IMG/VR virus record: IMGVR_UViG_3300042319_000150
Span: 1-23,449 of that record
DNA: 23,449 nucleotides
Direction: 5' to 3' (one strand)
DNA from: a virus
In this document: positions 1 to 6,694 of the stretch, piece by piece
Position numbering within the stretch: the first letter of the stretch is position 1
Layout: every line of letters starts with the position of its first letter
The notes under the pieces: model-generated
Database searches by the model: none
What the model was told of the DNA's origin: nothing
The model's input: the letters and a program-made list of their open reading frames with translations, nothing else
Translations under genes and position numbers: made by a program

Positions 1-34
1 ACCATTTAAGCCCTTCAAAGGCTATAAGAAATGA
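1..34 (+). CDS. C-terminal end of a small phage protein (partial)
   Basis: Only the last ten codons are inside the window (first full codon at base 2), reading PFKPFKGYKK before the TGA at 32-34. The stop overlaps the ATG of the next gene (ATGA). The next gene ends in PVKPFKGYKK, so the two neighbours share an almost identical C-terminus and are probably tandem paralogues. Function cannot be judged from this fragment. By analogy with its neighbour it may be another internal head protein, which is inference. Confidence 0.7.
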   Translation, partial: PFKPFKGYKK

Positions 35-405
35 GAGCATGGGAATTCATAACTGAGGGGAAAAAAATTCCCGGTTCCCCTCAGCATCACAGTGGTCCTT
101 TAACTGGTCTGCATCGATTTAGTGATAGTACATATGATCGATATTATTTACTAAATCGAGTAATGATGGCTGCCGCCAGTACTGACGGTAAAACACCTCC
201 AGATATGGATAGTGACAGTTGGGCCTCTCGTTATAATATAGCACACCCTTATACCAAAGTAGACCAAGAAAAACTAAGGTTAGCATATCAGGCTGCAGGC
301 GTAAAAAAGTTTGATGACCTTACAGACGGAGACATATCTAGTACAGAAGTTTCCGGAGCAAATATTATTAGCCCAGTTAAGCCCTTTAAGGGCTATAAAA
401 AATAA
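31..405 (+). CDS. Putative internal head (cargo) protein with capsid-targeting N-terminus
   Basis: This 124-residue protein begins MRAWEFITEG. That resembles the capsid-targeting peptide of T4 internal protein III (MKTYQEFIAEA), which is cut after Glu by the gp21 prohead protease at (I/L)-x-E. Here the cut would fall after Glu9 (I-T-E, then G). The rest is polar, with a Tyr-rich stretch near residues 34-44 and a basic C-terminus KPFKGYKK shared with the upstream protein. The ATG overlaps the preceding stop, so the two are translationally coupled. I recall similar short proteins with an M-R/K-x-F/W-E-F-x-x-E start in aquatic T4-like phages. The likely role is packaging into the prohead with the core and release of the targeting peptide during maturation. 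What the mature protein does is unknown. Confidence 0.7.
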   Translation: MRAWEFITEGKKIPGSPQHHSGPLTGLHRFSDSTYDRYYLLNRVMMAAASTDGKTPPDMDSDSWASRYNIAHPYTKVDQEKLRLAYQAAGVKKFDDLTDGDISSTEVSGANIISPVKPFKGYKK

Positions 406-435
406 TTTGCAAGCATTCTAGGTGACTAAGTATTA

Positions 436-450
436 TTATAATATTTAGGA
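436..450 (+). promoter_or_regulatory. Possible -10/late element and Shine-Dalgarno before the methyltransferase gene
   Basis: TATAAT at 437-442 is followed by AGGA at 447-450, six bases before the ATG at 457. There is no convincing -35 at 16-18 bp; TTGCAA at 407-412 is too far away (24 bp). It may be a late-type or weak promoter, or chance in AT-rich DNA. The AGGA is a reasonable ribosome binding site. Confidence 0.3.
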
Positions 451-456
451 ATACGA

Positions 457-1158
457 ATGCAAAACTTAATAGACATTAACAACACCCTCGACTTAATCAA
501 ACTCAAGTTCTATAATGAATGGCTATACACAGCACACATTTATGATGAGGGTGACAGTCAATTTCACAAAGATTTAACTAAACAGGTTGTAGAAACCTAC
601 ATTGATCCTATTAAACTTCCAAAAGACGCACATATTCTTGATTTGGGTTGTGGCCCCGGCTACTTCCTAGATCAAATGAAAGAACGTGAATACACTAACG
701 TGCATGGTGTAACATTAAGCCCGGGTGATATCAAGATTTGTGAAGATAAGGGTCATAACATTAAAAAGTATGACTTGAGTTTTTTGCCTCAGCGTGATGG
801 TTACTATGATGAATCAGTTGACTTCATCTTTTTACGTCACGCATTGGAGCATAGCCCATATCCTATCTTCTCATTGATGGAATACAACCGTATATTGAAG
901 CAAGGTTCAAAGATTTATATTGAAGTACCTGCTCCTGATTGTGATCGCAAGCATGAATACAATCCAAATCATTATAGCATTTTGGGTTCTAATCAGTTAG
1001 CCGCATTGCTTCAGCGTACTGGTTTTGACATTGATGCGTTCAATAACTTAGAGTTTGATTTGAATGTCCCGTCAGGACCAAATGGTGAAACAACTCCTGC
1101 AAGAGAAAAATACTATTGTATTGTTGCTACTAAAGCAAGACCACTAGACATTAAGTAA
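457..1158 (+). CDS. Class I SAM-dependent methyltransferase
   Basis: A 233-residue protein with a Rossmann-type SAM-binding motif I, LDLGCGPGYF, at about residues 61-70, an acidic residue after strand 2, and a motif IV-like stretch VDFIFLRHALEHS near 121-133. It ends with a motif VI-like ILKQGSKIYIEVP, as in Methyltransf_11/23 family enzymes. The substrate cannot be read from sequence. Enzymes of this type in phages modify small molecules, sugars or proteins, and DNA methylation is less likely because no NPPY/DPPY motif is present. It starts with ATG behind AGGA, follows the putative head protein by 51 bp and ends just before a strong terminator. The class call is firm; the role is unknown. 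Confidence 0.85.
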   Translation: MQNLIDINNTLDLIKLKFYNEWLYTAHIYDEGDSQFHKDLTKQVVETYIDPIKLPKDAHILDLGCGPGYFLDQMKEREYTNVHGVTLSPGDIKICEDKGHNIKKYDLSFLPQRDGYYDESVDFIFLRHALEHSPYPIFSLMEYNRILKQGSKIYIEVPAPDCDRKHEYNPNHYSILGSNQLAALLQRTGFDIDAFNNLEFDLNVPSGPNGETTPAREKYYCIVATKARPLDIK

Positions 1159-1164
1159 AACAAG

Positions 1165-1191
1165 AAAAGTCACTTTCGAGTGACTTTTTTT
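1165..1191 (+). terminator. Intrinsic terminator after the methyltransferase gene
   Basis: A perfect 10-bp stem (AAAAGTCACT at 1165-1174 with AGTGACTTTT at 1179-1188) closes a TTCG tetraloop. The T-run continues to 1191. It lies 7 bp after the methyltransferase stop, and the A-rich 5' arm may let it work in both directions. Confidence 0.88.
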
Positions 1192-1205
1192 ATGGCTATC
1201 TTAAG

Positions 1206-1236
1206 TTATTTGATTGCCAATTGACTAATCAAATAA
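1206..1236 (+). repeat. 10-bp perfect inverted repeat upstream of terminase
   Basis: TTATTTGATT (1206-1215) and AATCAAATAA (1227-1236) are perfect reverse complements separated by 11 bp. The right arm overlaps the putative late promoter of the terminase gene. It could be a protein-binding operator or a hairpin. It has no T-run and so is not a terminator. Confidence 0.6.
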
Positions 1237-1239
1237 ATA
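1232..1239 (+). promoter_or_regulatory. Putative T4-type late promoter for terminase
   Basis: AATAAATA at 1232-1239 matches the T4 late consensus TATAAATA at seven of eight positions. In T4 this box occupies about -13 to -6, which would place +1 at 1245, the A of the terminase ATG. No -35 element is expected for the gp55 type of late promoter. Confidence 0.5.
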
Positions 1240-1244
1240 CTCTT

Positions 1245-2807
1245 ATGAGTAAACAATCTACCAGTAATGGATCGTCACTAGTAAAGAACCCTTATACCAA
1301 AACGGTTTTCAAAACTGATAAAGAACTACAAGATTTTATTAAGTGTTGTGACCCTGATACAGGTTATCTATACTTTATGGATAACTTTTTTATAATTCAG
1401 CACCCTACTAAAGGCTCAATGAATTATCACCCCTGGGAATACCAAGAACGACTAATCGATACATATCATAGATTTCGTTTTAGTATTTCATTGATGCCTC
1501 GTCAGTCCGGCAAGTCAACTTCAGCCGCAGGATATTTGCTTTGGTATGCTATGTTCGTTCCGGATAGTACCATTCTTATTGCCGCACACAAATATACAGG
1601 TGCTCAGGAAATTATGCAACGCATTCGCTATGCATATGAAAACTGTCCTGACCATATCAAAGCGGGTGTTACAACATATAACAAAGGCTCATTAGATTTT
1701 GAGAATGGATCACGTATTGTGTCTGCTACTACGACTGAAAATACAGGCCGCGGTATGTCTATTACACTATTATATCTTGACGAGTTTGCCTTCGTTAGAC
1801 CAAGTATTGCTAAAGAATTTTGGACTGCTATTACACCAACTCTATCAACTGGTGGTAAGGCGATTATCACAAGTACCCCTAACAGTGACGAGGATCAATT
1901 TGCGTTTATTTGGAAAAGTGCCAACAAAACAGAAGATGAGTTTGGCAACACAACTGAGTTAGGTATTAATGGGTTTAGAGCATATCGTGCTTACTGGCAT
2001 GAACAGCCTGGTAGAGATCAAAAATGGGCCGATGAAATGAAAGCCCAACTTGGCGAAGATCGTTTCAATCGTGAAATTGGTTGTGAATTCATTATTGCTG
2101 ATGAAACACTTATCAATCCTAATACATTACTAATGATGGAAGGTATCGAGCCTGTCTCTCGTATGGGACAAGTTCGTTGGTATGATAAACCTACAAAGGG
2201 CAATATCTATTGTGTAGGATTAGATCCAAGTCTTGGTACAGGTGGCGACCCAGCCGCTATTCAAATCTTTGAAGCAACCACTACTAAGCAGATCGGTGAG
2301 TGGAAGCACAACAAAACTGATATTCCTAATCAGATTAAACTGATAGCACAGATTAACAAGTATATCGTAGAATGTACCGGTGAACCTAACAATATCTATT
2401 ACAGTATTGAATGTAATGGCATCGGCGAAGCCGCAATTATATCACTAAGTGAATATGGTGAAAGTAATATTCCCGGTATCTTTATCAGTGAGTCTGGAAA
2501 AAGTCGCAAAGGATTCAACACAACTAATAAAAGCAAACTAGCAAGTTGTGCTAAGTTCAAAACACTAGTTGAAAGCAAGAAAATGACTGTAAATAGTCGC
2601 AGTCTTATTTCAGAATTAAAAGCATTTGTCGCACACGGTGGCAGTTATGCCGCTAAGATTGGCGATACAGATGACTTGATTATGGCTAGTTTACTAGTAA
2701 CACGTATGGTACAGCAACTAAGCGACTACCACTCAGATTTGGAAAGTCAGATTAGAGACCATGAAGAAATGATTGCTCCTCTTCCCTTTTTTGCAGTGTT
2801 AGGTTAA
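1245..2807 (+). CDS. 17: Terminase large subunit (gp17-like)
   Basis: The packaging motor ATPase and nuclease, acting at the prohead portal to translocate and cut concatemeric DNA. The N-terminal ATPase shows Walker A MPRQSGKS at residues 84-91, Walker B LLYLDE at 175-180 and the coupling motif STP at 210-212. The C-terminal RNase H-like nuclease carries GLDPS (Asp327), an acidic residue in YSIECNG (Glu389) and GDTDDL (Asp474-477), matching the acidic triad of T4 gp17. At 520 residues it is slightly shorter than T4 gp17 (610) but looks complete. I chose the ATG at 1245; an in-frame TTG at 1221 would add eight residues. Neither has a Shine-Dalgarno, and the late-promoter spacing favours the ATG. 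A small-subunit gene is not adjacent. Confidence 0.96.
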   Translation: MSKQSTSNGSSLVKNPYTKTVFKTDKELQDFIKCCDPDTGYLYFMDNFFIIQHPTKGSMNYHPWEYQERLIDTYHRFRFSISLMPRQSGKSTSAAGYLLWYAMFVPDSTILIAAHKYTGAQEIMQRIRYAYENCPDHIKAGVTTYNKGSLDFENGSRIVSATTTENTGRGMSITLLYLDEFAFVRPSIAKEFWTAITPTLSTGGKAIITSTPNSDEDQFAFIWKSANKTEDEFGNTTELGINGFRAYRAYWHEQPGRDQKWADEMKAQLGEDRFNREIGCEFIIADETLINPNTLLMMEGIEPVSRMGQVRWYDKPTKGNIYCVGLDPSLGTGGDPAAIQIFEATTTKQIGEWKHNKTDIPNQIKLIAQINKYIVECTGEPNNIYYSIECNGIGEAAIISLSEYGESNIPGIFISESGKSRKGFNTTNKSKLASCAKFKTLVESKKMTVNSRSLISELKAFVAHGGSYAAKIGDTDDLIMASLLVTRMVQQLSDYHSDLESQIRDHEEMIAPLPFFAVLG

Positions 2808-2815
2808 GGATTGGA

Positions 2816-2822
2816 CTAAATA
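2816..2822 (+). promoter_or_regulatory. Putative late promoter (CTAAATA)
   Basis: CTAAATA at 2816-2822 sits between the terminase stop and the ATG at 2828. Exactly five bases separate the box from the ATG, the same spacing as at 1245, so predicted +1 is the A of the start codon. CTAAATA-like late promoters have been described for T4-like cyanophages, as I recall. Confidence 0.5.
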
Positions 2823-2827
2823 TACAT

Positions 2828-5245
2828 ATGGCACTAGACACCGAATCATTCAACAAACAACTATATGACCTTCTTAAAGTAAGAGGTTATAAGCCTGTAC
2901 CAAAAGACTCTAGAAATCAAAACGTAGAAGCATCACAACTTGCTGACGTTATGGAATTTGTATTCATGAAAGAAGGAGAAGAGTACGGTAAGGCATGGGC
3001 AAGCATCGATGATGCAAACAACGTAATTATCTATTATGATGATGAACAAGCAGATAGTCCAGAAGGAAAAACCCCCGGGGTCGAATATGATGATTCATGG
3101 TCAGGGTTTTTAAAACACGTTAAGAATTGGGCACAACGTAAGCAACTTAGTTTTGAGTTAGCCAACAAAGCCCGTCTTAGCGATGACATGCGACAAAGGG
3201 AATATGTAAAAATGAAAGAAAAAATCTCAGAAGGCTATCATGCTATGGGCAAGAAAGCCAGTTATAATGACAACGTTCCTAGCGTTAAAATTATTCTTCA
3301 ACATAATCGTCAGATTGAAGAAGGTGAACAACGTTATCGCAATGTAGCCAAAATCTTTTTGGAGAACACAGAAGGTGAAAGAATTCTTGCCCCCACTACC
3401 CGTCCGGGTATCGCACAAATTTACGCCAGACATTTGGCCGAAGGCGGAGTTCCAAATGACGAACGTTGGAACCATATCAAGGGTCTTTGTGAAGAGTATT
3501 CCAAAATGGCAGGGTTCGTTCGTGCCACACGAAATAATCAATTCAACGAATCAGCACAAGCACTAGTCAACGAAGGTATTAATCACTATCAATCATTGCG
3601 TGAATCATTAAGCAAGATGCGTGGTCATCGTGGCTACAATGCATACTTTGAATCATGGACTCCACCTTTGATGGAAGAAGAAAATGATATGTCAATCAAT
3701 GAATTGTTTGTGCAAGAAACTGTTGATCCTCGTATTGAAAGTGTAATGCCTATTCTTTCACGTTTAAGTAAGAAGTCAGGCATTAAGCCAATGACAGAAG
3801 TATCAGAACTTGCTGAATGGGCCCAAAGTATCGTAGAAGGTGAAAATAAAAGTATTGTAATCAATGGCAAAGAAGTTGATTACGCTAGTCTTGAAATCGA
3901 TGGTGTAGATTCTAGTGACTACCCAGATTTTTCTGATGCTTATTTTAGTTCAGGATATTTCACAGATGGCACACAAATGAGTGATGAAGATTTAGATCAA
4001 TTGGCGGACAAATATGGTGAACTTGTCAATCGCAAAGCATACGATAGTTTACACGAAGGCGGCGACGGCGGTGAAGCATCTGAAGAAGAAGATGTATATA
4101 CCGATGCAGATGCCGGCGAAGAAATGGATGCATCAGCCGAAGAAGAAATGCTTGAAGCACCCGGCGCAGAAACATTAGGTCATAACCAATCAACTGAAAA
4201 AAGCAATCTAGCGGCATTTGATCTTGGCGAAGCACTTGATCCAATTGCAGACAAGATTGCTGAATTAGAAAAACAATTGAGAACTGCTACTCCGCAAGAA
4301 GCACAGAAGATTAAAGAAATTCTTACTTTGTTAAAAGCAAAAGCAAACAAAGGATCATCTAACCCATCTGATGGTGGCACAGCCGTAGATAGAGCAGAAA
4401 AACGAGCCAAAGATCGTTTTTCTAAGAAGTCATCAGTAACAGGTGATAACATCGGTGACACTATTAAAGGTGGAGCGGCACTAATGGGCTTTTTGGGTTT
4501 AGGTGAAGGTCGTATGGCAGAAACAGATAGTATCATTCAGGATATTATCAATGGTGATTTAGATGCATATAACGTTATGGCAAATCCTAAAACGCCAGAA
4601 GAAGAATATGTAGCAAACATGATGCAAGAAATGTATGATGATGTTTCAATTGAATATAGTCTACATCCAGACGATGACTTTGAAAAAATCTTAGACATTG
4701 TAGTTGACCAATTAGCAAAAGACCACAAGCACGATGACAATCAACTATCAATGCTTGAAGGTGATGTTGAAGAAGGTATGTTACATCAAGGCGCCGGTTG
4801 GTTAGCCAAGAAATTAGCATCTTTTGCTGGATACAAGGCACTTAAGCCAGGTACATATATTGTTCCTCCTTTAGCACAAGCAGGCGGAAAACCTATCTTA
4901 TTCTCTATTCGTAGTGAGTCAGATTACCCCGTCTTCAATCTACCTCCTGATGAAAAATATAATCCAGAACGAATCTATTCTCATATCAAGGCACATATTC
5001 AATCGGGTAACTATGAAACTGCACCTTCTGCAATGCAACGTGATTATTCACAGAAGACAATGCCAAAAGAAGAAGTAGAAGAAGATTTAGACGCTAATCA
5101 AAAACGTGTAGGTCAATTAGGTCCAACCGAAAAGGTAGGACCTAAAGGTGCAGTAGGTAAATTAGTTGGTGCAAGCGAAAGCATTGAGGTCAACGAAGGC
5201 CAAGATGATTTAGATGCAATCAAACGATTACTAAACAGATACTAA
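2828..5245 (+). CDS. Large acidic virion or prohead-internal protein of unknown function
   Basis: I do not recognise a characterised family in this 805-residue protein. It is acidic and mostly hydrophilic, with no signal peptide or membrane segments. Residues about 410-455 are very rich in Glu/Asp, and 470-500 are likely coiled coil (IADKIAELEKQLR region) followed by a Lys-rich stretch. Sequences of the form (I/L)-x-E-G, which fit T4 gp21 prohead-protease sites, recur at about 133-136, 408-411 and 558-561, with further examples such as HLAEGG, IVEGE and IEEGE. The C-terminal 60 residues (LGPTEKVGPKGAVGKLVG region) look like an ending I associate with structural proteins of aquatic T4-like phages. 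Its place directly after terminase and its own late promoter support a structural, proteolytically processed role (inference). It is followed by a hairpin terminator. Confidence 0.75.
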   Translation: MALDTESFNKQLYDLLKVRGYKPVPKDSRNQNVEASQLADVMEFVFMKEGEEYGKAWASIDDANNVIIYYDDEQADSPEGKTPGVEYDDSWSGFLKHVKNWAQRKQLSFELANKARLSDDMRQREYVKMKEKISEGYHAMGKKASYNDNVPSVKIILQHNRQIEEGEQRYRNVAKIFLENTEGERILAPTTRPGIAQIYARHLAEGGVPNDERWNHIKGLCEEYSKMAGFVRATRNNQFNESAQALVNEGINHYQSLRESLSKMRGHRGYNAYFESWTPPLMEEENDMSINELFVQETVDPRIESVMPILSRLSKKSGIKPMTEVSELAEWAQSIVEGENKSIVINGKEVDYASLEIDGVDSSDYPDFSDAYFSSGYFTDGTQMSDEDLDQLADKYGELVNRKAYDSLHEGGDGGEASEEEDVYTDADAGEEMDASAEEEMLEAPGAETLGHNQSTEKSNLAAFDLGEALDPIADKIAELEKQLRTATPQEAQKIKEILTLLKAKANKGSSNPSDGGTAVDRAEKRAKDRFSKKSSVTGDNIGDTIKGGAALMGFLGLGEGRMAETDSIIQDIINGDLDAYNVMANPKTPEEEYVANMMQEMYDDVSIEYSLHPDDDFEKILDIVVDQLAKDHKHDDNQLSMLEGDVEEGMLHQGAGWLAKKLASFAGYKALKPGTYIVPPLAQAGGKPILFSIRSESDYPVFNLPPDEKYNPERIYSHIKAHIQSGNYETAPSAMQRDYSQKTMPKEEVEEDLDANQKRVGQLGPTEKVGPKGAVGKLVGASESIEVNEGQDDLDAIKRLLNRY

Positions 5246-5257
5246 AACGGGTAAATA

Positions 5258-5281
5258 AAACCGCACTTAATTGTGCGGTTT
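5258..5281 (+). terminator. Hairpin terminator between the 805-residue protein gene and gene 32
   Basis: AAACCGCAC (5258-5266) pairs with GTGCGGTTT (5273-5281) around the loop TTAATT. Only three T residues follow within the stem, so termination may be partial. It separates late structural transcription from the gene 32 promoter. Confidence 0.7.
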
Positions 5282-5292
5282 CCCATATCTGG

Positions 5293-5300
5293 CATAAATA
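5293..5300 (+). promoter_or_regulatory. Possible late promoter upstream of gene 32
   Basis: CATAAATA at 5293-5300 resembles the late box and sits just before the sigma70-type promoter. It would start transcripts near 5306, keeping the leader pseudoknot. Gene 32 might therefore be expressed both early/middle and late, as in T4. Confidence 0.35.
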
Positions 5301-5303
5301 TAC

Positions 5304-5332
5304 TTGACATTAGAAGAAAGTATGTGTATACT
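5304..5332 (+). promoter_or_regulatory. Sigma70-type promoter of gene 32
   Basis: TTGACA at 5304-5309 is a perfect -35; a 17-bp spacer leads to TATACT at 5327-5332, preceded by TGTG. Predicted +1 is near 5339, giving a leader of about 73 nt for gene 32. Confidence 0.82.
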
Positions 5333-5346
5333 AGAATCTAGTGTTA

Positions 5347-5388
5347 GTTATCTCATGGTGAGATAGCGACAACTAAAATGACACCATG
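5347..5388 (+). promoter_or_regulatory. Candidate H-type RNA pseudoknot in the gene 32 leader
   Basis: GTTATCT (5347-5353) pairs with AGATAGC (5361-5367), with one G-U pair. The enclosed loop CATGGTG (5354-5360) is exactly complementary, 7 of 7, to CACCATG (5382-5388). This gives a classic H-type pseudoknot ending 23 nt before the ATG. T4 gene 32 mRNA has a leader pseudoknot that nucleates autoregulatory gp32 binding, so the same role is plausible here. An alternative fold is two hairpins with complementary UGG and CCA triloops, which could kiss. Confidence 0.65.
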
Positions 5389-5411
5389 TCAATGAAATAA
5401 GGAAATATATT

Positions 5412-6401
5412 ATGGCTTCACTAGCAGAAATTCGTGCCCGTATCGCGGCACAAGAAAACAAGACCCAGAACAAGGGTTCTTCAACTCAATCTGACAACGC
5501 AATTTACCCACACTGGAATATCGATGAAGGCGCTCAGGCGACTATTCGTTTGCTTCCAGATGCAGATACAAACAACACGTTCTTTTGGGTAGAGCGTCAG
5601 ATTATCAAACTTCCATTCAACGGCGTTAAGGGCGATCCTAACATCAAGCAGACAGTGGTACAAGTACCCTGTGTTGAGATGTATGGTGACGCATGTCCTG
5701 TTCTCGCAGAAGTTCGTCCTTGGTACAAGGATGATACTCTTAAGGAACTTGCTAACAAGTATTGGAAGAAGCGTTCTTACATCTTCCAGGGGTTTGTTCG
5801 CACTAACCCACTTGGCGATGACAAGACTCCGGCAAATCCTATTCGCCGATTCATTATCTCTCCTCAAATCTTCACTATCATCAAGTCTTCATTGATGGAT
5901 CCTGAAATGGAAGAATTGCCAACAGACTTCTTGCGTGGTCTTGACTTCAATATTAAGAAGACAAGCAAGGGTGGATATGCTGACTACTCAACTAGTAACT
6001 GGGCCCGTAAGGAATCAGCACTAACTGAAGTTGAGCAGGCTGCTATTGAAGCACATGGTCTACACAATTTGGCAGACTTCTTACCTAAGAAGCCTAACGA
6101 AGCAGAACTACGTGTCATTAAAGAAATGTTTGAAGCATCAGTAGATGGTCAACCCTTCGACAATGAACGTTGGGGTGCATACTATCGCCCATATGGGGTA
6201 GAAGCACCTTCAGGTACTACAGCGGCTAAACCATCAGCGTCTACTGAAACTAGCGCACCCGCTAAGTCACCAGTCGCAGGCACAGAAGATGATACTCCTC
6301 CTTTTGAAACTGCTGATCCAGTAGTTGTCCCACAGACAACTTCAAGCGATAAGGCCCAAGATATTCTTGCAATGATTCGTGCAAGACAAAATAAGGCCTA
6401 A
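5412..6401 (+). CDS. 32: Single-stranded DNA-binding protein (gp32-like)
   Basis: Coats ssDNA during replication, recombination and repair and organises UvsX/UvsY loading. The 329-residue protein has a short N-terminal helix with basic residues (IRARIAAQENK, about 6-16), which corresponds to the cooperativity region. The OB-fold core runs to about residue 255, with VPCVEMYGDACPV at 85-97 and aromatic/basic stretches such as YWKKRSYIFQGFV. A Thr/Ser/Pro/Ala-rich linker leads to an acidic EDDTPPF at 292-298 and a terminal helix. Of the zinc ligands of T4 gp32 (one His, three Cys), only Cys87 and Cys95 have clear counterparts; Leu98 replaces the last Cys and I find no matching His. AAGGAA at 5399-5404, eight bases upstream, sets the ATG. 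It has its own promoter and a structured leader. Confidence 0.93.
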   Translation: MASLAEIRARIAAQENKTQNKGSSTQSDNAIYPHWNIDEGAQATIRLLPDADTNNTFFWVERQIIKLPFNGVKGDPNIKQTVVQVPCVEMYGDACPVLAEVRPWYKDDTLKELANKYWKKRSYIFQGFVRTNPLGDDKTPANPIRRFIISPQIFTIIKSSLMDPEMEELPTDFLRGLDFNIKKTSKGGYADYSTSNWARKESALTEVEQAAIEAHGLHNLADFLPKKPNEAELRVIKEMFEASVDGQPFDNERWGAYYRPYGVEAPSGTTAAKPSASTETSAPAKSPVAGTEDDTPPFETADPVVVPQTTSSDKAQDILAMIRARQNKA

Positions 6402-6404
6402 TTG

Positions 6405-6432
6405 AATTGGGGGAAGGAAACTTCCCCCAATT
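6405..6432 (+). other. Strong GAAA-capped hairpin between gene 32 and the next gene
   Basis: A perfect 12-bp stem (AATTGGGGGAAG at 6405-6416 with CTTCCCCCAATT at 6421-6432) carries a GAAA loop of the GNRA class. No T-run follows, so it is more likely an mRNA 3'-end stabiliser, processing site or partial attenuator than a full intrinsic terminator. The AAGGAG of the next gene starts at 6437, just outside the stem. Confidence 0.8.
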
Positions 6433-6449
6433 GATTAAGGAGAAATAAT

Positions 6450-6680
6450 ATGACATTACCTGACGAAAGATACCGTGCTTTAAAGCAGGGTAAGAAACTA
6501 CTGGAAGAATTATGTGATCCAGGTAAGACTCCTAGAGTCCCAAGTATTATCAGAGACAGAGCAAGAGGCGCACTGCGTCATTTTCCAAGTGACTATGAAC
6601 TAGAACGTCTTGCAGATCAATGTCCCGATTTACTTGATAAAGTTCCTTTTTCTGATAGAATGAAACAAGTTGCAAGATAA
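6450..6680 (+). CDS. BPSL0761-like small conserved protein
   Basis: The 76-residue protein starts MTLPDERYRALKQG and continues with a pattern of PRVP, RDRARGALRHFP and a Leu/Glu-rich helix. I recognise this as the BPSL0761 family, a group of short proteins of unknown function known mainly from Burkholderia and relatives. AAGGAG lies seven bases before the ATG. It sits between gene 32 and uvsX, ahead of a GAGGAG-led TTG start, so it belongs to the ssDNA/recombination operon. The family match is from memory. If correct, it is a hint of a betaproteobacterial host or of gene transfer from one. Function is unknown. Confidence 0.75.
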   Translation: MTLPDERYRALKQGKKLLEELCDPGKTPRVPSIIRDRARGALRHFPSDYELERLADQCPDLLDKVPFSDRMKQVAR

Positions 6681-6694
6681 TAGAGGAGAATAAC

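Noticed and set aside
1221-1244. TTG start for terminase eight codons upstream of the ATG
   Set aside because: No ribosome site, it lies within the inverted repeat and late promoter region, and the ATG at 1245 fits the promoter spacing.
4026-4536. Minus-strand open frames opposite the acidic part of the 805-residue protein gene
   Set aside because: They arise from GAA/GAT-rich repeats read in reverse (Leu/Phe/His-rich product) and have no start signals.
5481-5867. 128-codon open frame on the minus strand inside gene 32
   Set aside because: Antisense shadow of a well-supported gp32 coding sequence.
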